Positions 17,718 through 25,213 of a stretch of 64,000 nt of DNA are shown here, one piece after another; within the stretch, counting starts at the first letter, position 1; each line of letters begins with the position of its first letter. The stretch lies in the NCBI RefSeq assembly GCF_000373265.1, contig NZ_KB890761.1, forward strand, positions 1,228,599-1,292,598, written 5' to 3'. The notes beneath the pieces are model-generated. The model made no database searches and had not been told where the DNA came from. It was given only the letters and a program-made list of their open reading frames with translations. Both the position numbers and the translations under genes were made by a program. This stretch comes from Pontibacter roseus DSM 17521. GTDB taxonomy: Bacteria; Bacteroidota; Bacteroidia; Cytophagales; Hymenobacteraceae.

Positions 17718-17866
17718 GGCTGCATTGTTAAATTGTTGGGTGGCTGATGAGTGATTGGATATGCAAGAGGTATAGCTCGCACACTGTAGCCGATGTCAGA
17801 AGTCAGCAACAGCTATACCCGAACTACAAAAACAACAATTTAACAATCTGGCAATCAACAATCAAC
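17718..17866. repeat. Degenerate TTAAATTGTTG / CAACAATTTAACAAT spacer
   Basis: The gap between rsmG and the convergent hydrolase gene holds GCATTGTTAAATTGTTG near 17722 and its inverse AACAACAATTTAACAAT near 17831. Together they make a loose inverted repeat. The same words precede start codons at 30561 and 34616. No gene is seen. Confidence 0.5.
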
Positions 17867-18820
17867 TTACTCTCCATCCAGCAGGAAGCGCACGGCGCGG
17901 GCTTCTGAGTAATACACGTTGTTCCGCAGGTCCTCGGCGAAGCCCACATGTCCTCCATCTTCCGGGGTCTCCAGGTAAAAGTACGGGTTGTGCTGCGCCT
18001 CCTCCAGCGGGAAGCAGGATTCAGAAAGGAAAGGGTCGTTTTTGGCGTTGACCAGCAGCGTGGGGACCTCAATCTGCTTCAGGAACTGCCGGCTGCTGAC
18101 GCGGTTGTAATAATCATCGGCGCTCGTGAAGCCATGTATAGGAGCCGTGAATTTCTCATCAAACTCAGGGAACGACCAAAACAGACTGTAATCGCTCAAG
18201 TCCAGTTCATCGGGGTACATCGCCTTCTTCTGCTCTAGCTTATGGCCAAGCGTCTTGAGGAAGCGCTGCGTATACACGCGCGAAATGCGCATGGCGGAGC
18301 CTTTCAAATCGATGGGTACAGAGAACACGGAGGCGCGCTTCACCTCTGAAGGTACCTGTTTAGGGTCCTCACCCAGATACTTGAGGCTGATGTTGCCGCC
18401 GGCGCTGAAGCCAACCAGGTATACCGTGTGGTAGTTGCCGTTGTTCAGGGCGTGCCGCACCACAAAATCCAGGTCATCGGAGGCGCCCAGATGGTAGGAG
18501 CGGAGCAGCTTGTTGGGCTCTCCGCTGCAGCTGCGGTAGTTCCAGGCCAAAGCATCCACTCCACGCTCATTCAGCACCTTCACCATACCCATGATGTAGG
18601 GGCGGTGTGAGTCACCCTCCAAGCCGTGCGAAAGCACAGCCAAGGCCTTAGCACCCACTCGTGACCAATCCACATCGATGAAGTCATCATCCGGCGTGAT
18701 GAGGCGCTCCCGGTGATAATCTATACCTTCTACTTGCCTGAAAAGACTAGGAATAATGGTCTGTATATGCCCATTGAATAAGTAAAAGGGTGACTTATGT
18801 TTTGAAGGCAGAATTGGCAT
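17867..18820 (-). CDS. YheT-family alpha/beta hydrolase
   Basis: Cytoplasmic hydrolase of 317 aa. The N-terminus has the family signature SPFYLFNGHIQTIIPSLFR, then LSHGLEGDSHRPY (oxyanion-hole region). The nucleophile elbow is GFSAGGNISLKYLGE, the aspartate lies in NAKNDPFLS, and the histidine in EDGGHVGFAE. The family hydrolyses esters or thioesters, with no settled physiological substrate. The gene is monocistronic. Its upstream region 18821-18947 is AT-rich and shared with the divergent lipoprotein gene. Confidence 0.88.
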   Translation of the reverse strand: MPILPSKHKSPFYLFNGHIQTIIPSLFRQVEGIDYHRERLITPDDDFIDVDWSRVGAKALAVLSHGLEGDSHRPYIMGMVKVLNERGVDALAWNYRSCSGEPNKLLRSYHLGASDDLDFVVRHALNNGNYHTVYLVGFSAGGNISLKYLGEDPKQVPSEVKRASVFSVPIDLKGSAMRISRVYTQRFLKTLGHKLEQKKAMYPDELDLSDYSLFWSFPEFDEKFTAPIHGFTSADDYYNRVSSRQFLKQIEVPTLLVNAKNDPFLSESCFPLEEAQHNPYFYLETPEDGGHVGFAEDLRNNVYYSEARAVRFLLDGE

Positions 18821-18947
18821 GGTTGAAATAATCGTTACTTGCTTTATAAATATTATACGAATATTTATAAAATTAATACAGCTTTTTATAGGCTATGTAC
18901 CTAATAGTGTTCTCAGCGTATGCACATAATCAACAATCTGCAAAACT

Positions 18948-19304
18948 ATGAAGTTTATAACAGGGATAAAAAGTTTCAGCCTCACCTGCCTCCTGTGGGT
19001 AGCTATGGGGGCCTGTACCACCGACACCCGCCAAGAGGCGAACAGCGATTTTGAAGAGTTCGCTACCTGGGTAGAGCAAAACGCAGAGCGCGCTGAAACA
19101 GCCACCGAGGAGGAGTGGAATGAGATGCAGGCCGAGTACAACCGACGGGCCACAGAGATAGAGACAAGTAGCGCTGACTGGGACGACAAAACCAAGGGGG
19201 AGTGGGAAGTGCTGAAGGAACGCTGGAGCGAGACTGAGGGAAAGGCAGAGACGCGTTTTCGGGATAATGCCGTCGAGGTTGAGCCGGATAGCACCCTGCC
19301 CTAG
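18948..19304 (+). CDS. Small lipoprotein, first of two tandem paralogues (DUF6565-like)
   Basis: The 118-aa product has a lipoprotein signal peptide with the lipobox ending GAC at about residue 23, so it should be anchored in an envelope membrane. The mature part is acidic and helical: EEFATWVEQNAERAETATEE, EEWNEMQAEYNRRATEIE, then DWDDKTKGEWEVLKERW. The same order of motifs appears in the next gene. I associate the pattern with DUF6565, from memory and unverified. Function unknown; coiled-coil envelope stress proteins are one possibility. No -7 box is clear upstream. Confidence 0.75.
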   Translation: MKFITGIKSFSLTCLLWVAMGACTTDTRQEANSDFEEFATWVEQNAERAETATEEEWNEMQAEYNRRATEIETSSADWDDKTKGEWEVLKERWSETEGKAETRFRDNAVEVEPDSTLP

Positions 19305-19523
19305 CACCGGCTGAAAGCTTTGCGCGGAGCATGGGTAAGTAGGTAATCTTCTTAGAAGGTTTGGTGCTTGAACAAATCTCTTACCCTGCTGAGATGTTTA
19401 TTCACAGGTATAGCAGTGCCGTTTGCCCACTATATTTTATGTTTATATGCTTTGCTTCGAATATTCATATTCTTCAGGATAAATGCAGCGTATAAGCAAT
19501 TAGTAACCAACTATATATTGAAT

Positions 19524-19988
19524 ATGAATATTAAATCGAACTTTAAAATATGGGGTCTGGTGCTTACAGTAGGTGCCTTTACCTTTGCCTGTGATGCTGA
19601 GACCCGCACCGAAACAAATAGCGAAGTAGACGAGGCGCAAACTGAGGTGAACGCTGAGCTGAACGAGGCTGATGCTGAGTTGAATGAGGCCGACGCAGAG
19701 TTAAACGATGCCGGTGCTGAAGCCAACAGGGAATACAGCGAATTCTCTGCCTGGGTGGATGCGAATTCCACAAGGGCCGAAACGGCTACAGAAGAAGAGT
19801 GGAAGGAACTCAAGGCAGAATACAAGCGACGCGAAGCCGAGTTGGACGCTAAAAGCGATACTTGGGACGACGATACCCGCAATGGCTGGGAGCGTGTGAA
19901 AGACCGTTGGAACCGCACCGAGAATAAGGTGCAGGAGCGCCTGGGCAGCATTGACGTGGATGTAGACGTAGACCGAAAGAAGAACTAA
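19524..19988 (+). CDS. Small lipoprotein, second tandem paralogue with internal heptad repeat
   Basis: The 154-aa product starts MNIKSNFKIWGLVLTVGAF and has a lipobox ending FAC. I chose this start because it opens directly on a signal peptide; a longer in-frame reading adds 52 unrelated hydrophobic residues. After the cysteine comes an insertion absent from the paralogue: AELNEADA repeated about three times, encoded by 21-base tandem units at about 19651-19721. Then the shared core follows (EFSAWVDANSTRAETATEEE, WKELKAEYKRREAELDAKSD, TWDDDTRNGWERVKDRW). It ends in VDVDVDRKKN. A strong terminator follows. Confidence 0.75.
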   Translation: MNIKSNFKIWGLVLTVGAFTFACDAETRTETNSEVDEAQTEVNAELNEADAELNEADAELNDAGAEANREYSEFSAWVDANSTRAETATEEEWKELKAEYKRREAELDAKSDTWDDDTRNGWERVKDRWNRTENKVQERLGSIDVDVDVDRKKN

Positions 19989-20007
19989 GGCATCCTTTAG
20001 GTACAAG

Positions 20008-20053
20008 AAAGACCGGGGCCGCAGCAATCTAGCTGCGGCCCCGGTCTTTTTGC
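20008..20053 (+). terminator. Strong terminator after the lipoprotein pair
   Basis: A perfect 18-bp stem with a six-base loop: AAAGACCGGGGCCGCAGC at 20008-20025 pairs with its complement at 20032-20049, followed by TTTTT. Confidence 0.9.
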
Positions 20054-20174
20054 GCTTAAACCCAGGCAGTAGAAGTTAAAATATAGGACAGGCGTTTTTG
20101 TTGCCGATAATTGTGTTACTTTTGCTTACGCGGGAGGTAAAACTCCAGGCGACTGCTTTTTATAGGCAGCAGAC

Positions 20175-20206
20175 TTTGGAAATTAATTGGAAAGGGTTTA
20201 CCTTTG
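20175..20206 (+). promoter_or_regulatory. Consensus promoter of rpsT
   Basis: TTTG (20175-20178), a 20-base spacer, and TACCTTTG (20199-20206) make a perfect Bacteroidota promoter. The start would be near 20213, giving a leader of about 43 nt. A second -7 match TACTTTTG at 20117-20124, with TTTG at 20097-20100, may be an upstream tandem promoter. Confidence 0.75.
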
Positions 20207-20255
20207 CAAACTCATTCAATATACGGAACGAAATATTTAATTAGTATACAATAAC

Positions 20256-20516
20256 ATGGCTAATCACAAGTCGGCATTAAAGAGAATCAGATCGAACAAC
20301 GCGAAACGTCTTCGTAACAGATACCAAGCGAAAACCACTCGTACTTTCATCAAGAGGCTGAAAGGCACTACTGACCAGGCTGAGGCGCAAGAACTGTTCA
20401 AGACAGTTTCTTCTATGCTGGACCGTCTGGCCAAGAAAAACATCATCCACAAAAACAAAGCGGCTAACAACAAGTCGAAGCTGGCTAAGCATATCAACAG
20501 CCTGGCTGCAGCTTAA
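20256..20516 (+). CDS. rpsT: 30S ribosomal protein S20
   Basis: Primary rRNA-binding protein of the small subunit. The 86-aa, very basic protein starts MANHKSALKRIRSNNAKRLR, the conserved S20 opening, and ends SKLAKHINSLAAA. Length is normal. It is transcribed alone: a consensus promoter lies upstream and a tight terminator begins 24 bases after the stop. It contains no iterated GGTATA motif. Confidence 0.97.
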   Translation: MANHKSALKRIRSNNAKRLRNRYQAKTTRTFIKRLKGTTDQAEAQELFKTVSSMLDRLAKKNIIHKNKAANNKSKLAKHINSLAAA

Positions 20517-20539
20517 TTTTTGCTGGAATACCTTTCCGA

Positions 20540-20567
20540 AGCCTTACACTCTCGTGTAAGGCTTTTT
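20540..20567 (+). terminator. Terminator of rpsT
   Basis: AGCCTTACAC (20540-20549) pairs perfectly with GTGTAAGGCT (20554-20563) around TCTC, followed by TTTT. Confidence 0.9.
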
Positions 20568-20662
20568 GTGTTTATTCACCGGGGCGTGTTGGATTGCTGC
20601 AGGTATAGGTGTCAGGGTTGCCGCCTGCCACAAAATCAACCCGTGATTAACCATGCTCACCT

Positions 20663-20705
20663 AACAGCAAGGGCCTGCCACGGTAAGTGGCAGGCCCTTG
20701 CTGTT
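20663..20705. terminator. Perfect 19-bp hairpin 3' of pyk
   Basis: AACAGCAAGGGCCTGCCAC at 20663-20681 pairs without mismatch with 20687-20705 around GGTAA. It lies 17 bases beyond the pyk stop. No U-tract follows on the minus strand, so it may end transcription weakly or protect the mRNA end. Confidence 0.6.
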
Positions 20706-20722
20706 TACAATGAAATAGAATG

Positions 20723-22150
20723 TTAAGCGATACTCAACTTTATCATGTTGGTGCGCTTCTGCTCGTTGATAGGCATACTAGCGGTGTTGATGAACACGTC
20801 ACCTTTGGTGAGATAGCCCGCCTTCAACAGCATCATCTTGATGTCAGTGATGGTGGCGTCAGTTGACTCAAACTTGTCGTAGTAGAAGCCGCGTACGCCC
20901 CAAACTAGGTTGAGCGTGGTGAGCAGCCGCTCGTTCTCGGTGAAGATGAAGATATCCGCCTTGGTGCGGTGCTTGGCCAGTTGGAAGGCAGTATAACCGG
21001 ACTTGGTCATGCCTATCACGGCACGTGCATTGGTGTCGCGAGCCAGGTAACAGGCGTTGGCCACCAGGCTGTCGTTGTAGAACGTCTCAGAATGTGGGTT
21101 CAGGATGTAGTTCTTGTTGAAGATGTCCGCCTGGCGCTCCACCTCACTGATGGTGAGGTTCATAGAGCGGATAGTCTCCACTGGGTACGCGCCCACTGCC
21201 GTTTCTGCGCTCAGCATTAATGTATCGGCTCCATCAATCACCGCATTGGCCACGTCGTTTGTCTCCGCGCGCGTAGGCTTAGGGTTCACAATCATACTTT
21301 CCATCATCTGCGTAGCGATGATGACAGGCTTGGCGGACTTGTTGCACTTCTCCACAATCATCTTCTGGAGCATGGGTACACGCTCCATACCTGTCTCTAC
21401 ACCCAGGTCGCCACGGGCTACCATGAGGGCATCGGAGGCGCCAATGATGGCATCAATGTTTTTGATGGCCTCCGGCTTCTCAATCTTAGCTATCACGCGG
21501 GTGTCTTTGCCGAGCTCCTGTATAATGCGCTTGATTTCGAGGATGTCTTCTACACGGCGTACGAACGACAGGGCTACCCACTCCAGGTCATGGTCCAGGC
21601 CAAAGTGGAGGTCGCGCAGGTCCTTCTCGGTCAGTGAGGGAGCAGACACGGAGGAATCAGGAAGGTTGATGCCCTTGCGCGGCTTCACAACACCGCCGTA
21701 CTTCACGTCAGCTTCCACCACGAGATGATTGTCCGTCGATACCACCTTCAGCTCCAGTTTACCGTCGTCTATTAGGATGGTGTCGCCCACGCTCACGTCT
21801 TTAGCGAGTTCAGTATAGTTGGTAGCCAAATGCTCATGGTTGCTCACAGAGCCGTCACAGCGCAGCACCACGCGCTGCCCTTCTTTTATCTCCACACCGC
21901 CATTCTCCACTTCGCCTATGCGTATCTTAGGACCCTGCAAGTCCTGCACGATACAAACGTTGGTGTTAAAGCGCCTGTTGATTTCACGTATGTGCTCTAT
22001 TACTTTGAGGTGCTCTTCGTGCTCACCATGCGAGAAGTTCAGACGGAAGGCATCCACGCCTTCCTGCACGAGGGCCAGAAGGCGCTCATAGGTATTGCTG
22101 GCTGGACCAACCGTTGCCAATACTTTGGTCTTATTGAAGATAATCTTCAT
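20723..22150 (-). CDS. pyk: Pyruvate kinase
   Basis: Last step of glycolysis: phosphoenolpyruvate plus ADP to pyruvate plus ATP. The 475-aa protein has the family motifs in order: TKVLATVGPASNTYE, FRLNFSHGEHEEH, QDLQGPKIRIGE, IAKIEKPEAIKNIDAII with the catalytic lysine, MVARGDLGVE, and PTRAETNDVANAVIDGADT. The C-terminal domain follows (IGMTKSGYTAFQLAKHR). Length is standard. It follows an IPExxxVDY-type gene with 3 bases between them, so they form an operon read from the promoter near 22606. Confidence 0.97.
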   Translation of the reverse strand: MKIIFNKTKVLATVGPASNTYERLLALVQEGVDAFRLNFSHGEHEEHLKVIEHIREINRRFNTNVCIVQDLQGPKIRIGEVENGGVEIKEGQRVVLRCDGSVSNHEHLATNYTELAKDVSVGDTILIDDGKLELKVVSTDNHLVVEADVKYGGVVKPRKGINLPDSSVSAPSLTEKDLRDLHFGLDHDLEWVALSFVRRVEDILEIKRIIQELGKDTRVIAKIEKPEAIKNIDAIIGASDALMVARGDLGVETGMERVPMLQKMIVEKCNKSAKPVIIATQMMESMIVNPKPTRAETNDVANAVIDGADTLMLSAETAVGAYPVETIRSMNLTISEVERQADIFNKNYILNPHSETFYNDSLVANACYLARDTNARAVIGMTKSGYTAFQLAKHRTKADIFIFTENERLLTTLNLVWGVRGFYYDKFESTDATITDIKMMLLKAGYLTKGDVFINTASMPINEQKRTNMIKLSIA

Positions 22151-22153
22151 ACA

Positions 22154-22585
22154 TCAGAATAAAAGGTTCTCTTTAAATTTAAGTGTGAGTGGGTCAAATT
22201 GTTTCACATACTGAACCAATGAGAGCCGCTGCAGCCTGCCGATGAGGTCCTGCGGGTATAGGAGTTGCTGCAGGGAGCCGGCAATCTGCAGCACGTAGTC
22301 GTAATCTTTCAGGTCAGGGAGGAGGTAAGGCTTGGGGAGGGTGGAGGTGCCCAGCGCCTTGTTGCGGAACAGGCGTACCGTGCTGTGTTCATCGTTGTGC
22401 TCATAGTTGGAAATGAGCAGCTTCTCCCTACCGGGCATGGTATAGCACAGGTCGCGCTTCCGGATTAGGTTGAGCCCCAAGAGGCGGTTGAGGGACCAGG
22501 CGACCTTGTAATCCTTGCACGAAGAGACCACGCCATACAGGGCGAATCCAAAATCATAGTCCGTGTCCAGGTGCAGTGTTTTCAT
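22154..22585 (-). CDS. IPExxxVDY-type family protein of unknown function
   Basis: The 143-aa protein starts MKTLHLDTDYDFGFALYGVV. It contains CKDYKVAWSLNRLLGLNLIR and, where the family name-motif is expected, LLPDLKDYDYVLQIAG, a relaxed version of IPExxxVDY. I recall this family encoded beside pyk in Bacteroidota, as here, where the stop lies 3 bases before the pyk ATG. No catalytic motif is evident. The context suggests a role tied to pyruvate kinase expression or to the nearby fatty-acid genes, but this is inference. Confidence 0.75.
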   Translation of the reverse strand: MKTLHLDTDYDFGFALYGVVSSCKDYKVAWSLNRLLGLNLIRKRDLCYTMPGREKLLISNYEHNDEHSTVRLFRNKALGTSTLPKPYLLPDLKDYDYVLQIAGSLQQLLYPQDLIGRLQRLSLVQYVKQFDPLTLKFKENLLF

Positions 22586-22605
22586 GTGTAGGTATACCGT
22601 AATTG

Positions 22606-22613
22606 CAAAATTA
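22606..22613 (-). promoter_or_regulatory. -7 element of the IPExxxVDY-pyk operon
   Basis: On the minus strand this reads TAATTTTG, an exact TAnnTTTG match. The predicted leader is only about 14 nt to the ATG at 22585. No well-spaced TTTG -33 box is seen. Confidence 0.5.
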
Positions 22614-22681
22614 GAAACCTACAGATGGAAAACGAGGTTCTATGCAAAAACTTTTATGACATTATGAATACCGTAATTTTT

Positions 22682-22713
22682 TTTGACATTGTCTGCCTAA
22701 TTACATTTCTTTG
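22682..22713 (+). promoter_or_regulatory. Promoter of acpP-fabF
   Basis: TTTG (22682-22685), a 20-base spacer, then TTTCTTTG (22706-22713), which differs from TAnnTTTG at one fixed position. The start would lie near 22720, about 20 bases before the acpP ATG. Confidence 0.6.
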
Positions 22714-22741
22714 CACAGTGTTTTAATAAACTATAAGAAAA

Positions 22742-22978
22742 ATGTCAGAAATCGCAGAAAAAGTAAAAGCTATCATCATTGATAAGCTTGGTGTTGAAGA
22801 GTCAGAGGTTACTCCGGAGGCGAGCTTCACTAACGACCTTGGCGCCGATTCATTGGATACTGTTGAGCTTATCATGGAGTTCGAGAAAGAATTCAACGTT
22901 TCTATTCCAGATGATCAAGCTGAAAATATCGCTACTGTAGGTCAGGCTGTTAGCTACCTGGAAGAGCACGCAAAGTAA
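22742..22978 (+). CDS. acpP: Acyl carrier protein
   Basis: Carries growing acyl chains on a 4'-phosphopantetheine arm. The acidic 78-aa protein has the DSL motif in [13 protein letters not shown], with the prosthetic-group serine at residue 37. It is followed 62 bases later by fabF, the standard acpP-fabF pair, and then rnc. It has its own strong promoter just upstream. It contains no iterated GGTATA motif. Confidence 0.97.
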   Translation: MSEIAEKVKAIIIDKLGVEESEVTPEASFTNDLGADSLDTVELIMEFEKEFNVSIPDDQAENIATVGQAVSYLEEHAK

Positions 22979-23040
22979 TACCCCTCCCAATACCTTATTG
23001 TATTAAGTGATTTTTACTATCTATCCTCTACTAGCAGCTT

Positions 23041-24294
23041 ATGGAGCTTAAGAGAGTTGTAGTTACAGGGCTAGGCGCACTCACGCCACTTGGAAATACC
23101 GTTTCAGAATATTGGACCGGATTGACAAATGGTGTGAGTGGTGCTGCACCTATTACACGCTTTGACGCGAGCAAGTTTAAAACCCAGTTTGCCTGTGAAG
23201 TAAAGGGATACGTTCCAGAGAATTACTTTGACCGGAAAGAGGCGCGCAAAATGGACCTGTTCTCTCAGTTCGCCCTGGTGGTGGCTGATGAGGCGGTACA
23301 GGATGCGAACCTGGTCGAAGGAAATTATGACCCAGACCGCGTAGGCGTCATCTGGGGTTCTGGTATAGGTGGGTTGCGCACGTTCCAGGAGGAGTGCGTC
23401 AACTTCGCCAACGGCGATGGTACCCCGCGATTCAACCCATTCTTCATCCCGAAGATGATTGCGGACATCAGCGCTGGCCACATTTCCATCAAGTACGGTT
23501 TCCGAGGCCCTAACTTCGTTACGGTTTCTGCCTGCGCTTCTGCCACCAACGCCATCATTGACTCTTTCAACTACATCCGCCTGGGTATGGCCGATGTGGT
23601 GGTGACCGGAGGCTCTGAGGCTGCTGTGACCGAGGCAGGTATCGGAGGCTTTAACGCTTTGAAAGCCCTTTCAGAGCGCAATGATTCACCAGAGTCCGCA
23701 TCCCGCCCTTTCGACAAAGACCGTGACGGCTTTGTACTCGGAGAAGGCGCTGGTGCCTTGATTCTGGAAGAGTACGAGCATGCCAAGGCGCGTGGCGCCA
23801 AAATATACGCCGAAGTGATAGGCGGTGGCATGTCAGCAGACGCATACCACATCACAGCGCCGCACCCGGAAGGGTTAGGAGCACTCAATGTGATGAAAAA
23901 CGTGCTGCGCGATGCCAATATCCGTCCGGAAGAGGTAGACTACATCAACGTTCACGGTACTTCCACGCCGTTGGGTGATGTGAGCGAGGTGAAGGCTATC
24001 CAGACGGTCTTCGGTGACCACGCTTACAACCTGAACATCAGCTCCACGAAGTCTATGACGGGTCACTTGTTGGGTGCCGCCGGCGCTATTGAGGCCATTG
24101 CCTCTATCATGGCCGTTCGCAACAACATCGTGCCGCCTACCATAAACCACTTCACTGACGACGAGAGTTTTGACAGCCGTCTCAACTTCACTTTCAACAA
24201 GGCGCAGGAGCGCGAGGTGAAGGTAGCACTTAGCAACACATTTGGGTTTGGTGGCCACAACACCTCTGTACTGTTCCGTCAATTTATCGACTAG
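23041..24294 (+). CDS. fabF: Beta-ketoacyl-ACP synthase II
   Basis: Condensing enzyme that elongates acyl-ACP with malonyl-ACP in type II fatty-acid synthesis. The 417-aa thiolase-fold protein has the active-site cysteine at residue 165 (TVSACASATNAI), histidines at 305 (NVHGTSTPLGD) and 342 (KSMTGHLLGAAG) and lysine 337. It ends with the family NTFGFGGHNTSVLF motif. It follows acpP directly and its stop codon abuts the GTG start of rnc with no spacing, so the three genes are read together. Confidence 0.97.
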   Translation: MELKRVVVTGLGALTPLGNTVSEYWTGLTNGVSGAAPITRFDASKFKTQFACEVKGYVPENYFDRKEARKMDLFSQFALVVADEAVQDANLVEGNYDPDRVGVIWGSGIGGLRTFQEECVNFANGDGTPRFNPFFIPKMIADISAGHISIKYGFRGPNFVTVSACASATNAIIDSFNYIRLGMADVVVTGGSEAAVTEAGIGGFNALKALSERNDSPESASRPFDKDRDGFVLGEGAGALILEEYEHAKARGAKIYAEVIGGGMSADAYHITAPHPEGLGALNVMKNVLRDANIRPEEVDYINVHGTSTPLGDVSEVKAIQTVFGDHAYNLNISSTKSMTGHLLGAAGAIEAIASIMAVRNNIVPPTINHFTDDESFDSRLNFTFNKAQEREVKVALSNTFGFGGHNTSVLFRQFID

Positions 24295-25038
24295 GTGTTT
24301 GGTCCTATAAAACCGGTTCGGCGCTTCTATCACAGCTTATTTACACGAGATAGAGAGTTAGTGCGCGCCGTAGCCGGAATTATTGGCAGCACGCCTGACA
24401 ACATCCGTCTGTACAAGCTCGCGCTCACGCATACCTCTTTTGCGCGGCAGAACCTGGCCAGCAAGCACGACACGAATGAGCGCCTGGAGTTTTTGGGCGA
24501 CGCCGTGCTGGGCGCTGTGGTGGCGGAACTGTTATTCAAGAAATTCCCCTACGAAGACGAAGGCTTTATGACGGAGATGCGGTCACGGATTGTGAACCGG
24601 GAAAGCCTGAATCATATCGCCATCAAAATCGGACTGAACCTGCTCGTGAAGGTAGACACTACCAGTGGACAGGGTTCCCGTCACAAATCCGTACATGGCA
24701 ATGCGCTGGAGGCGCTGGTGGGGGCCATCTACCTCGACAAAGGATACAACACCACCCGGCAGTTCATATTGGGCAAACTTATCAAGCCACACGTAGACCT
24801 GCACAAACTCGTCAACACCACCTCCAACTTCAAAAGTAAGCTCATTGAGTGGGCGCAGAGCCAGAACGTTGAGATACGCTTTGAGATTGTGAACCGCAAG
24901 AACCAAGGCAACACCACGGAGTTCACCTGCGAGATTTATGTAAACGACAAACCCGTGGCACTGGGCGTTGGCCTATCCAAAAAGAAAGCCGACCAGGCGG
25001 CGGCCGAAAAGGCGCTGGAAGTGCTGAACATCAGCTAA
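24295..25038 (+). CDS. rnc: Ribonuclease III
   Basis: Double-strand-specific endoribonuclease for rRNA and mRNA processing. The 247-aa protein starts at a GTG immediately after the fabF stop. The nuclease domain has the signature NERLEFLGDAVLGAVVAELL (residues 61-80, with the catalytic Glu and Asp69). The second metal-site helix reads GNALEALVGAIYLDKG, where Asn136 sits at the position usually aspartate and Glu139 is kept. A double-strand RNA-binding domain follows (LIEWAQSQNVEIRFEI and LSKKKADQAAAEKALEVL). The Asn may be lineage-typical. Confidence 0.95.
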   Translation: MFGPIKPVRRFYHSLFTRDRELVRAVAGIIGSTPDNIRLYKLALTHTSFARQNLASKHDTNERLEFLGDAVLGAVVAELLFKKFPYEDEGFMTEMRSRIVNRESLNHIAIKIGLNLLVKVDTTSGQGSRHKSVHGNALEALVGAIYLDKGYNTTRQFILGKLIKPHVDLHKLVNTTSNFKSKLIEWAQSQNVEIRFEIVNRKNQGNTTEFTCEIYVNDKPVALGVGLSKKKADQAAAEKALEVLNIS

Positions 25039-25213
25039 CATCCCTTTCCTATACCTGTTACTACTCTCTAACAGGCGCAGTGCCTTTATTCTTCCATATT
25101 CGAATTTCTTATTGGCAAGCCAGGTGTAGTGTTATACCTGACGTTTAGCACGGTTCTTTATTTGAGGGCCAAAGCTTAACTTGCTTCCATGTTGTTGCGT
25201 TAGAAAACACGAT

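Noticed and set aside
19368-19523. Longer N-terminus of the second small lipoprotein
   Set aside because: The 52 extra residues would place an internal lipoprotein signal in the middle of the protein; MNIKSNF at 19524 opens directly on it.
22154-22585. The IPExxxVDY-type gene as an enzyme of glycolysis
   Set aside because: Adjacency to pyk is suggestive, but no catalytic motif is visible, so no function is assigned.
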